Source: Phaeocystidibacter luteus
Lineage (GTDB): Bacteria > Bacteroidota > Bacteroidia > Flavobacteriales > Schleiferiaceae
Direction of reading: 5' to 3'
Length of the DNA: 64,000 bases
Assembly: GCF_008933115.1 (NCBI RefSeq)
Contig: NZ_WBVO01000001.1
Location: 62,001 to 126,000, forward strand
Within the stretch, counting starts at the first letter, position 1, and every line of letters starts with the position of its first letter. Made by a program: the position numbers and the translations under genes. Under the pieces are notes generated by a model. It saw only the letters and a list, made by a program, of their open reading frames with translations, ran no database searches and was not told where the DNA came from. Positions 18,586 through 26,023 of the stretch are shown one piece after another.

Positions 18586-18968
18586 TGGTTCAGGTGTTGC
18601 TTGAGCTGAGCGGTTTCTTCCTTTAGCAATATAAGAGTTTCTTGTATCTCTTCAATAATGCTTTCAATTTCTGGCTTGGCTTGATCAAAATTAATCAATC
18701 CAACTTTGATGTCGCGCTCAATCTTGGTGCAAAATTCAGACAATGGTGAATTGCCTACCATCACAAAATTCGGTTTGATTTTGTGAAGTACTCTTCTGCA
18801 ACCTTCTAAGTCACCTTTTGACAATGCCTCTTGCAACGTGCTGATTTCGAGTGGGATTTGTTCATTGAACAATTCGAACATGCTCAAAGCATAGCCCAAA
18901 TCTCCCTCGTAGAAATCTTCTAATACGCTACTATCAAGTGCCGTCTTAAATGAATATTCTTTCTCCAT
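18582..18968 (-). CDS. HPt (histidine phosphotransfer) domain protein
   Basis: 128 aa, all-helical. It carries the HPt motif HKIKPNFVMVG with the phosphorylatable H62 and the following Lys and Gly in register. HPt proteins shuttle phosphate between receiver domains in His-Asp-His-Asp relays. It is the first gene of the leftward set HPt, LytTR regulator, receiver. An 18-bp dyad (TGTAGG-N6-CCTACA, 19007-19024) lies about 40-55 bp upstream of its start. Confidence 0.85.
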   Translation of the reverse strand: MEKEYSFKTALDSSVLEDFYEGDLGYALSMFELFNEQIPLEISTLQEALSKGDLEGCRRVLHKIKPNFVMVGNSPLSEFCTKIERDIKVGLINFDQAKPEIESIIEEIQETLILLKEETAQLKQHLNQ

Positions 18969-19042
18969 GCGCTGGTCGATGCCACGAATATAGGCCTTTC
19001 ATAACTTGTAGGAAATACCCTACATATTAAATATCCTTCACA

Positions 19043-19074
19043 TTGACACTTGTCCTTTTCAGACCCTAAATTTG
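19043..19074 (+). promoter_or_regulatory. Promoter of the TerC gene
   Basis: TTG at 19043-19045 and TAAATTTG at 19067-19074 (exact TAnnTTTG) are separated by 21 bp, a good Bacteroidota -33/-7 pair. The ATG follows 17 nt after the -7 box. Confidence 0.65.
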
Positions 19075-19091
19075 ACCAAAATCTCTGAACT

Positions 19092-19862
19092 ATGTTTGAT
19101 CCTGAAGCTCTTTTTACACTCGACGCTCTCATTGCCTTTTTAACTCTCGCTTTTTTAGAGGTGGTTTTGGGAATCGATAACATCATCTTCATTTCCATTC
19201 TTTCCAACAAACTTCCCAAAGAGCAACGAGGAAGAGCGCGTACATTGGGTATCATTTTAGCTCTCGTTTTCCGCATCGCTATGTTGCTAGGTATTACGTG
19301 GATTGTTAAACTCACTGATCCACTTTGGGAAGCTGGTCCGATGTTTATCAATGAAATAAGTGGACGAGACCTCGTGCTTATTATTGGTGGCCTTTTCCTA
19401 CTGGCCAAAAGCACCAGGGAGATACATAAGAAGGTTCGAACCGAAGAGCAGCATGAGCCAGGTCAAGTTGAAAAGACTGAAAAGCTGAGCCTTAGCAGTG
19501 TCATTATTCAAATCGCCATCCTAGATGTTGTCTTTAGTTTCGACTCAATTCTGACCGCAATAGGGATGACCCAGCAAATAGCAATTATGATTGCTGCCAT
19601 CGTCGTGTCACTTGTGATTATGCTCGTTTTCGCGAAGAGAATTGCGAATTTCATTGAGAAGCATGTATCACTTCAGATTCTCGCGCTTAGTTTCCTAATC
19701 TTAATTGGAACTCTCTTGGTAACTGAAGGATTCGGCATGGAAGTCCCGAAAGGATACATCTACTTCGCCGTAGCTTACTCATTGGGAGTGGAGTTGTTGA
19801 ACATGCGAGCCGATAAGAAGAAGGCGAAAAAAGCAGCGCTGAATCAAGAGGGAAACGCTTAA
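19092..19862 (+). CDS. TerC family integral membrane protein
   Basis: 256 aa with about seven transmembrane helices. The TerC signature FLEVVLGIDNIIFISIL is at about 20-36 and the second-half counterpart is DVVFSFDSILTAIGM. The paired acidic residues in these helices are the proposed metal-binding site. TerC proteins (Alx, YgdQ, MeeF/MeeY types) are linked to manganese export and metalation of exoenzymes, and some to tellurite resistance. This one is single, with no Ter operon around it. It has a clear promoter and overlaps a convergent gene by 4 bp. Confidence 0.92.
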   Translation: MFDPEALFTLDALIAFLTLAFLEVVLGIDNIIFISILSNKLPKEQRGRARTLGIILALVFRIAMLLGITWIVKLTDPLWEAGPMFINEISGRDLVLIIGGLFLLAKSTREIHKKVRTEEQHEPGQVEKTEKLSLSSVIIQIAILDVVFSFDSILTAIGMTQQIAIMIAAIVVSLVIMLVFAKRIANFIEKHVSLQILALSFLILIGTLLVTEGFGMEVPKGYIYFAVAYSLGVELLNMRADKKKAKKAALNQEGNA

Positions 19863-20416
19863 TCTAGGAAACGAACAAGCGTGAAGTAGTCAGTGAGAAC
19901 GGCCTTTACAGCCTTTACCTCATCCTCGCTCACTTCCAACATTTCTCGACTTTCGTTTAAAATTGAATACGATGCGGTGGTGTCCAAATGCTGATACCAC
20001 CGCATTGCCGTTTCTATGTATGCATCTCTGTCCATTGAACCCTTGTCAATCTTTAGGGTGTCAGCACCGAGCACGAGATACCGGGTTGTGGTGGTGTCTG
20101 TGCCCATCGGACGAAGCATCAGAATGGCTTCATCTCGTTTCCAAAGGGTAATGATTTCTGGACGTAGTCCCGAAGCGATATCCACATCCCATTTCTTGTA
20201 GTCATAACGAACGATTCCTTGTTCAGGTTCTTCTGTTCGGTAGTACCAAAACGAGCGGATATTGTTGAAATGTAATCGACTGTCGGATGTCGTTTCAAAA
20301 CTAAATTCCTCCAGTGATTTGAGTTTTGGCTGATGTGGGAACATGAAGGAAATGGCTAAAAGTATTAGCACAAAAGCCAGTACACCTTTTAAAAGTTTGC
20401 CCTCATTCATATTCAT
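19859..20416 (-). CDS. Membrane-anchored protein of unknown function
   Basis: 185 aa, not recognised. One N-terminal hydrophobic segment (about 9-26) acts as anchor or signal. It is followed by a soluble domain of mixed strands with a Thr run in GTDTTTTRYL and a helical C-terminus. The frame can be read from a TTG at 20419, but ATG at 20416 or 20410 is more likely. It is convergent with TerC (stops overlap) and divergent from the carotene desaturase, 48 bp away. No functional prediction. Confidence 0.6.
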   Translation of the reverse strand: MNMNEGKLLKGVLAFVLILLAISFMFPHQPKLKSLEEFSFETTSDSRLHFNNIRSFWYYRTEEPEQGIVRYDYKKWDVDIASGLRPEIITLWKRDEAILMLRPMGTDTTTTRYLVLGADTLKIDKGSMDRDAYIETAMRWYQHLDTTASYSILNESREMLEVSEDEVKAVKAVLTDYFTLVRFLD

Positions 20417-20464
20417 CAAAACAATAGTTCTACATGCTTGTTCTCTTGCCTTACCTTAGTGAAC

Positions 20465-21934
20465 ATGCAAGCCATTGTTATTGGATCAGGAGTCGCTGGT
20501 ATTGCCACGGCTATCCGACTTTCCCTGAAGGGATATAAAGTTACTGTTTACGAGGCGAATAGCTATCCAGGCGGAAAGCTTACCGTATTCGAAAAAAACG
20601 GGTATCGCTTCGATGCTGGTCCATCGCTTTTTACTCTTCCCACCTTAGTAGAAGATGTTTTCCGAGATGCCGGCGAAAACCCGGAGGATCACTTTCAATA
20701 TATCAAGAAAGATACGGCGTGCCATTACTTTTGGAAGGACGGGACCGAACTATTTGCGCTGGCAGAGCCTGCTAAGTTCGCTGAAAGCGTGGAGGAGGTA
20801 TTGGGAGAGTCGAAGTATAAGGTAATGGAGCATCTCGACGATGTGCGCTTGCTTTACAACAAGACGAAAGGGCTCTTTCTAGAACGCAGCCTGCATAAAG
20901 TGGATACGTACCTATCCTCTGAAGTGTTATCCGCACTAGGCGTTGTTCATAAACTACACCTCACGGAGACCATGCACGAAGTAGCGGCGAAACGATTTAA
21001 TTCGGATAAGCTCATCCAGCTGTTCGACCGCTTCGCGACCTACAACGGGTCGAGTCCATATAAAGCACCGGGAGTACTTGCCATGATCCCTCATTTAGAG
21101 CACAACATTGGCACTTTTCTTCCAAAAGGGGGAATGCATGATATCACTGAGTCACTAGTTTCACTTGCAAAGCGCCGAGGTGTAGCGTTTTCATTTGGAC
21201 AAAAAGTGGAGGAGATACAGGTTGAGAATAAGGTAGCCACGGGAGTACGACTCGAAAATGGGGAAGTTCATACGGCAGACCTTGTTGTTTCCAACATGGA
21301 TATTGTGCCAACCTATCGAAGACTCCTTCCGAATGAGCCCGCACCAGAGAAGACCCTCATGCAAGAAAGAAGCAGCAGTGCATTGATTTTCTATTGGGGA
21401 GTAAAGAGGGAATTTGACAAGCTCAATTTGCACAACATTCTCTTCTCGTCGGATTACAAGAAAGAGTTTGATGAGATTTTTAATCGACAGGTTCCTCCTT
21501 CGGATCCAACGATTTACATCAATATTACTTCTAAGGATGTACCCAATGATGCTCCGGACGGATGCGAGAATTGGTTTGTGATGGTCAACGTTCCATCCGA
21601 CCAAGGCCAGAATTGGGAAGACCTCATTCCCAAAGTTCGTGAATCCGTGGTCAAGCGGGTGAATGCGCAGTTTAACGTAGATATGGATGCGCTCATCGAA
21701 GTTGAAGAACTCTTGACGCCTCAGTTGATTGAATCGAAGACATCTTCTTCTGGGGGAGCATTGTATGGGGCGAGTTCGAACGACCGATTCTCGGCGTTTC
21801 TTCGTCATCCCAACTTCTCACGCAAGCTGAAGAATTTATATTTCGTTGGAGGAAGCGTGCATCCAGGTGGAGGAATTCCATTGTGCTTATTATCCGCTAA
21901 AATTGTAGGTGAACTCGTGCCCGAAGCAACATGA
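20465..21934 (+). CDS. CrtI-family carotene desaturase (CrtD or CrtI)
   Basis: 489 aa FAD-dependent desaturase. The N-terminal dinucleotide site AIVIGSGVAGIATAI, the YEANSYPGGKL motif and the C-terminal FVGGSVHPGGGIPL signature are all present. The ATG at 20465 fits the conserved start, although the frame opens at a TTG at 20438. CrtI converts phytoene to lycopene. In saproxanthin/myxol producers the CruF neighbour is typically the related CrtD, which introduces the 3',4' double bond. Adjacency to a CruF-like gene and absence of crtB make CrtD at least as likely as CrtI. The two cannot be separated without alignment. Its stop overlaps the next start (ATGA). Confidence 0.85.
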   Translation: MQAIVIGSGVAGIATAIRLSLKGYKVTVYEANSYPGGKLTVFEKNGYRFDAGPSLFTLPTLVEDVFRDAGENPEDHFQYIKKDTACHYFWKDGTELFALAEPAKFAESVEEVLGESKYKVMEHLDDVRLLYNKTKGLFLERSLHKVDTYLSSEVLSALGVVHKLHLTETMHEVAAKRFNSDKLIQLFDRFATYNGSSPYKAPGVLAMIPHLEHNIGTFLPKGGMHDITESLVSLAKRRGVAFSFGQKVEEIQVENKVATGVRLENGEVHTADLVVSNMDIVPTYRRLLPNEPAPEKTLMQERSSSALIFYWGVKREFDKLNLHNILFSSDYKKEFDEIFNRQVPPSDPTIYINITSKDVPNDAPDGCENWFVMVNVPSDQGQNWEDLIPKVRESVVKRVNAQFNVDMDALIEVEELLTPQLIESKTSSSGGALYGASSNDRFSAFLRHPNFSRKLKNLYFVGGSVHPGGGIPLCLLSAKIVGELVPEAT

Positions 21935-22560
21935 AAAAATACTTCCCGCATATCCTAATCATCCTGCACACCGTGGGTGTGGTTGGTTTACAAACCGAAT
22001 ACAAAGATTGGTTCCTGGCACTGACGCCTGTCAACTTGATCATCACCTATGTTATTGCGCTCTTGTCCGTTGAGAAGAAGCTTGATGTCAAGTTCTGGAT
22101 TGTGTTTGCACTAGCCTTCGTTGTAGGGTTCGGGGCGGAATGGATAGGTGTTCATACAGGGTATCTCTTTGGCGATTATGAGTATGGAGAGGGACTTGGA
22201 CCAAAATGGCTCGACATTCCATTGGCAATTGGAATGAATTGGGCCTTGCTCATTCTTGTGACGCGAAGCTTGGCAAATCGCTGGGTTAAAAATGAATGGG
22301 GACAAACCTTCATCGCATCGATTCTAATGGTTGTATTAGACTTGTGGATGGAGCCGGTTGCTCCAACTTTGGACTATTGGGAATTTGTTGGAGGTGTAGC
22401 TCCAATGAAGAACTACCTTGGATGGTTTGTAGTCTCGTTTTTCATTCATGCTATTGCATCGTTCCTAGGAGCTTCAAAATGGAAGTGTGGAATGGACAAG
22501 GTCATTTACATCGTTCAATCTATCTTCTTTATCATCTTAGCTATTGCTAGTTTCCTTTAA
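21931..22560 (+). CDS. CruF-like carotenoid hydratase (DUF422 membrane protein)
   Basis: 209 aa with about seven hydrophobic helices. The conserved stretch GFGAEWIGVHTGYLFGDYEY and the acidic DLWMEPVAPTLDYWEF loop are characteristic of the carotenoid biosynthesis protein family that includes CruF (carotenoid 1',2'-hydratase). CruF adds water to the psi end of a carotene, giving a tertiary hydroxyl as in myxol and saproxanthin. It overlaps the desaturase by 4 bp, so the two make one transcription unit that is separate from crtZ-cyclase 7 kb upstream. Confidence 0.82.
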   Translation: MKKYFPHILIILHTVGVVGLQTEYKDWFLALTPVNLIITYVIALLSVEKKLDVKFWIVFALAFVVGFGAEWIGVHTGYLFGDYEYGEGLGPKWLDIPLAIGMNWALLILVTRSLANRWVKNEWGQTFIASILMVVLDLWMEPVAPTLDYWEFVGGVAPMKNYLGWFVVSFFIHAIASFLGASKWKCGMDKVIYIVQSIFFIILAIASFL

Positions 22561-22567
22561 ACGAAAA

Positions 22568-22591
22568 GGCCAGCTTCGTTAGAAACTGGCC
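22568..22591. terminator. Hairpin between convergent cruF-like and PspC genes
   Basis: GGCCAG-c-TTC-gtta-GAA-a-CTGGCC. On the minus strand it is followed by TTTTCGTTT, so it best terminates the leftward PspC transcript. It may also serve the rightward one. Confidence 0.6.
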
Positions 22592-22620
22592 CTCTCAAAG
22601 GTTAGTTGACTTTGGTATTT

Positions 22621-24411
22621 TTAAATGAGCTTCTCTCGAGCTCCATAGTCCGTAATTACCACTGAATCAAAAGCGGCAGCGTTTGCACCTCGCTCAGGTA
22701 GAGAAGGAAGCTCTTCTTCATCAGAAGGGCGCTTCGGAATGTTGCGCTCTTGCTTATCCATTTCTTGAGCGTCTTCAGTCCATTGGTCTTCCCAATCATC
22801 CTGACTTTCAATTTCGCGAGCTTCCCAATCTTCTGGGCAATCTGCGCAGGCTAGTCCGGCTTCAGTCATGATCCAAATTTGATCGATCATGTGGCGGTCG
22901 TGAATGTTGCGAACATTGTCGATGTCATGCACCACCTTCTTAGAAGAGTGTGAAAGGTAAACGCTGTACCCCACTGGGAGGTAAAGAACCACGTCTACTT
23001 CCTGGGCACGGTACTTATCGCCTTTAGCAATCTGAATGTACTCGTCGATGATTAGACGGTTCCCTTCAGATACCACGTCGATTTCGATGTTTCGTGCCAG
23101 CTCCTCGGCTTGGTCGTCAGAAGCGCCTTGCGACTTTCGCACGATTTCGATGTAGGGTTGCTCTCTTGTACGCGTCTGACGCACGTCGAACTCAACCGCT
23201 TTCACAACAATCTTGTCACCATCAATGCCCCATCTAGAGTGTGATTTGATGTCAAAGTTTTGATCAGCAGTAATTACTTCGATGGCAGTTTCTTTATCGA
23301 ACTGAGTGAGGGAATATCCATTCCTCACCGTTTCATGAGAATCGAAGTCGCGAGCTGTGGCGAATCCAAGTACCATCCACATTACGAGACCAACAAAGCT
23401 GGTGACACCGGCAATGGATATGATCATCTTGTTGTGCATGCGGTAGTTGAAGAGGATTCTTCCACCTAGTACTACGAGGCCAACAAGCGGGAAAATCACG
23501 GTGAGCGTCGATGCAATCCACACATAACTAACTCCATATCCTGTAGGGAGGATGAGCGAAAGATACTGAGTGGCTTCAGACAACCCCATGTTTGCCCCGT
23601 TGATGTCTACACCATATCCAACTACCGCTGAGAACATTACTACGAGGAAAATCACACCTCCGAAGAGAAGGGCCACGCCGATTATTTTGAAAACAACTCG
23701 GAAGATGGAACCAATCACTGAGATGATGGCATCTACAATGTCTTCGATGGTTTTGCCAATTCGCTTGCCACCTTTGCGGATTCTTTCATCCTTGCCGATG
23801 TTCTCCATGGCTTTACCCACTCCGCGAAGCTCTTCCTTTACCGATTTTTCGATATTAGAAATATTGATTCGTTCGCCTCGCATTTGAAGCTTTTGAGCGG
23901 TGGTTTTCGCCTCAGGAACTACAATCCATAAGATGATGTAAAGCCAGAAACCAGCACTAGCACCGATGAGTGTAAGTGCGATAAAGGCCAAACGGAACCA
24001 AATGGGATCTGTGCCGAAGTAGTGCGCTAGACCTGCAGCTACACCACCGAGGATGTTATCGTCGCTGTCGCGGTAAAGTCGCTTTGGACCAGCATACTCT
24101 CGGTCGAAGGTGCTTGAGGTAGACTTGGATTGCGTTTCTTCCTCTTCAGCTTCGGCGTAATCTTCGGGCTGGCCCATAATTTCGATGACAGCGTCAACGT
24201 CGGCCATGCTTACAACCTCGCGTTTTCCATCCATGCGAGAGTTGAAGATCTCGGCGATTCTCGCTTCGATGTCCATGAGGATTTCATCGCCGCCATCCTG
24301 GCTTTGGAATTGGGCTTTGAGTTTTCTCAGGTAGGATGTGAGTCGTTCGTAGGCCTCCTCATCCATGTGGAAGATGATTCCTGCTAGATTTATGTTGATT
24401 GTCTTATTCAT
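22621..24411 (-). CDS. PspC-domain envelope-stress membrane protein
   Basis: 596 aa. The N-terminal ~90 residues form an acidic soluble domain (MNKTININLAG start, helices around 15-85). The PspC domain at about 108-170 shows RDSDDNILGGVAAGLAHYFG and LWIVVP. It is followed by four or more transmembrane helices (about 215-355) and a long soluble C-terminal region with beta structure (360-520) and an acidic tail. PspC proteins sense or counter membrane stress. The ATG overlaps the PadR gene by 4 bp. The PadR plus large PspC pairing is common in Bacteroidota. Confidence 0.88.
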   Translation of the reverse strand: MNKTININLAGIIFHMDEEAYERLTSYLRKLKAQFQSQDGGDEILMDIEARIAEIFNSRMDGKREVVSMADVDAVIEIMGQPEDYAEAEEEETQSKSTSSTFDREYAGPKRLYRDSDDNILGGVAAGLAHYFGTDPIWFRLAFIALTLIGASAGFWLYIILWIVVPEAKTTAQKLQMRGERINISNIEKSVKEELRGVGKAMENIGKDERIRKGGKRIGKTIEDIVDAIISVIGSIFRVVFKIIGVALLFGGVIFLVVMFSAVVGYGVDINGANMGLSEATQYLSLILPTGYGVSYVWIASTLTVIFPLVGLVVLGGRILFNYRMHNKMIISIAGVTSFVGLVMWMVLGFATARDFDSHETVRNGYSLTQFDKETAIEVITADQNFDIKSHSRWGIDGDKIVVKAVEFDVRQTRTREQPYIEIVRKSQGASDDQAEELARNIEIDVVSEGNRLIIDEYIQIAKGDKYRAQEVDVVLYLPVGYSVYLSHSSKKVVHDIDNVRNIHDRHMIDQIWIMTEAGLACADCPEDWEAREIESQDDWEDQWTEDAQEMDKQERNIPKRPSDEEELPSLPERGANAAAFDSVVITDYGAREKLI

Positions 24412-24746
24412 GACTCAGAGTTCTTGGCTGTGGTTACTTTGACTGCTTTGACGAGTTCGTCCCATGTGATTTGAAGTTCATCCAGGAACTTAGATCCTTC
24501 GTCGGTAATGCTGTAGTATTTTCTCGGTGGTCCGCTTTTACTCTCTTCCCAGCGATAGGAGAGGAGTTCGGCATTCTTCAAACGAGTTAGGAGTGGGTAG
24601 AGGGTGCCTTCTACAACAATCATCTTTCCCTCTTTGAGTGTGTCGATGATGTCGGAAGCGTAGGCATCCTTCTGCTTCAAGGTTGCCAGGATACACATCT
24701 CTAGCACACCCTTCCGCATTTGGGCTTTTGTATTCTCAATTTTCAT
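24408..24746 (-). CDS. PadR family transcriptional regulator
   Basis: 112 aa winged-helix repressor of the short (subfamily 2) PadR type. The KGVLEMCILATLKQKDAYAS start, the wing segment EGTLYPLLTRLKNAELL and the PRKYYSITDEG motif are diagnostic. It is coupled to the PspC gene (4-bp overlap) and sits 3 bp after an exported DUF4252-like gene. A GGTACT-N11-AGTACC dyad next to the operon promoter is a good candidate for its operator, which suggests autorepression relieved by a ligand or membrane stress. Confidence 0.92.
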   Translation of the reverse strand: MKIENTKAQMRKGVLEMCILATLKQKDAYASDIIDTLKEGKMIVVEGTLYPLLTRLKNAELLSYRWEESKSGPPRKYYSITDEGSKFLDELQITWDELVKAVKVTTAKNSES

Positions 24747-24749
24747 GAT

Positions 24750-25196
24750 TCATCTTTCTGTTACGGTGAATGAACCGTAGAGTGTCACGTAAACCAATCC
24801 GTCGTCATCTCCAGAGATGAGAACATGCAATTCGTCTACTTCTTCATTTAATTCTTCTACCCAAAGGGTCACCTGACCGTCATCTTCCTTCACGGCTAAG
24901 ATTTGCTCCATGCCCGCATTGTACAGCACGTTCACAATCTGATGATAAAGGCTTGATAGGTTGTTGTTCTCCTCAGAGACAATTGAAACTTTGGTTTTGT
25001 GAGCCTCGCCCTGGATGAGTACTCCGGCATCTTCTAAATCGAAGTCACCGTCAATAACATCATCCAAGGATTGGTTCATCGAAAGGCTTAGGCTTCCACT
25101 TTCCTCTGAAAGGCGATCGTGGATTCTGTCACCTACTTGTCCCGAGGCAACCCAGGAAAAGGCACTGATGAGCAGAAGTGTGATGGTTGATTTCAT
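24750..25196 (-). CDS. Exported DUF4252-like protein
   Basis: 148 aa with a signal peptide (MKSTITLLLISAFSWVASGQ, cleavage near residue 19-20). The mature part is acidic with repeated strand-forming segments and ends LVYVTLYGSFTVTE. This resembles the end of DUF4252 proteins, a Bacteroidota family of unknown role. The DUF assignment is tentative. As first gene of the PadR-PspC unit it is probably a periplasmic element of the same stress response. Confidence 0.6.
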   Translation of the reverse strand: MKSTITLLLISAFSWVASGQVGDRIHDRLSEESGSLSLSMNQSLDDVIDGDFDLEDAGVLIQGEAHKTKVSIVSEENNNLSSLYHQIVNVLYNAGMEQILAVKEDDGQVTLWVEELNEEVDELHVLISGDDDGLVYVTLYGSFTVTER

Positions 25197-25221
25197 GGTG
25201 TTTTTGTTTTTGTTGATGGTT

Positions 25222-25229
25222 CAAAGATA
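25222..25229 (-). promoter_or_regulatory. -7 box of the DUF4252-PadR-PspC operon
   Basis: Minus-strand TATCTTTG matches TAnnTTTG exactly and lies 25 nt before the ATG at 25196. The only TTTG upstream (25254-25257) is 24 bp away, slightly long for a -33 element, and falls inside the dyad described next. Confidence 0.6.
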
Positions 25230-25239
25230 TAAAAGATAT

Positions 25240-25262
25240 GGTACTATGTAATACAAAGTACC
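25240..25262. promoter_or_regulatory. Candidate PadR operator
   Basis: GGTACT-N11-AGTACC, a 23-bp dyad directly upstream of the -7 box. A second, related dyad AGTAC-N14-GTACT lies at 25274-25297. PadR proteins generally bind GTAC-containing dyads, and the gene for one is in the operon. Confidence 0.5.
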
Positions 25263-25280
25263 TAGAAAAAGATAGTACCA

Positions 25281-25312
25281 TTTCATGAGGTAGTACTGTA
25301 TGCCTCATGAAA
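25281..25312. terminator. 10-bp perfect inverted repeat downstream of the NRDE gene
   Basis: TTTCATGAGG / CCTCATGAAA with a 12-nt loop. Read leftward it follows the NRDE stop (25337) and is followed after ~10 nt by TCTTTTTC. It may terminate that operon, or act with the overlapping GTAC dyads as an operator. Confidence 0.45.
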
Positions 25313-25336
25313 TCTCAGAAAAATGAATTTCTGTAC

Positions 25337-26023
25337 TTAGAGTTGAACCGTTATATTTTTTCCGGAAAGGATGCTGTGAAAGAAGTAGGAGGTAGGTTTT
25401 CCATCTTCAACTTTCACCTGAGTGATGGCTGTTGTCTGTACACCAGGACGATACATGCAAATGTTGATTTCATTTGCGCCGTCGCCACCGTTAAAATGGA
25501 AGTCGAGGATTTGCTCCGAAGTCGGGTCTGCATGCTCTGCAAGCCACTCTTGAAACCAGAGAGCTCTCATGCTCTGCATGGGCGGCGAGTAAAGTGGGGC
25601 AGACTGAAAGATATGCGGTTGAGAAGGGTCGAATCGCTCTACCCAGAGTTCGCTTGCATCCCATGAGTATCGCGTCACTTCGTCTTTCGAGAAGATGAAA
25701 ACTGAGAATGGCTCTAGTCCTTCGGCGTCCTTTTTAGTAAGTCCAACGGGTATTTGTTCCAACGCTATTGCGGGTAAAAGCCCACGACTATGCCTGTAGG
25801 GAATATGGCGTTCGTGCGGTTCATATGCGCCGTTTAGGACACAGATGACATATTCTCCATCCGTGAGCATCCATGTTCCGTCTCCATCTGGATCCTTCGG
25901 GTAAAGCCAATTTTTCTCTTCAACTCGAAAGGGAAATACAGGCGCTCCACGTAAGGGAGATTCATCGCGGTTTTGGGTAACTGTGAATCCAGTATTACTC
26001 GGCAGGAACGTCAGAGTGCACAT
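25337..26023 (-). CDS. NRDE (TANGO2-like) family protein
   Basis: 228 aa. It begins MCTLTF, with the conserved Cys2, and carries the family-naming motif in TQNRDESPLRG. Further TANGO2/NRDE features are DGDGTWMLTDG, VLNGAYE and SRGLLP. The fold is thought to be Ntn-hydrolase-like with Cys2 at the N-terminus. Its eukaryotic relative TANGO2 is linked to lipid/heme handling, and the bacterial role is unknown. It overlaps the NADH dehydrogenase gene by 29 bp, so translation is probably coupled. Confidence 0.88.
   Translation of the reverse strand: MCTLTFLPSNTGFTVTQNRDESPLRGAPVFPFRVEEKNWLYPKDPDGDGTWMLTDGEYVICVLNGAYEPHERHIPYRHSRGLLPAIALEQIPVGLTKKDAEGLEPFSVFIFSKDEVTRYSWDASELWVERFDPSQPHIFQSAPLYSPPMQSMRALWFQEWLAEHADPTSEQILDFHFNGGDGANEINICMYRPGVQTTAITQVKVEDGKPTSYFFHSILSGKNITVQL

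Noticed and set aside
21191-21808. 205-codon minus-strand frame
   Set aside because: Antisense to the carotene desaturase, which has clear family motifs.
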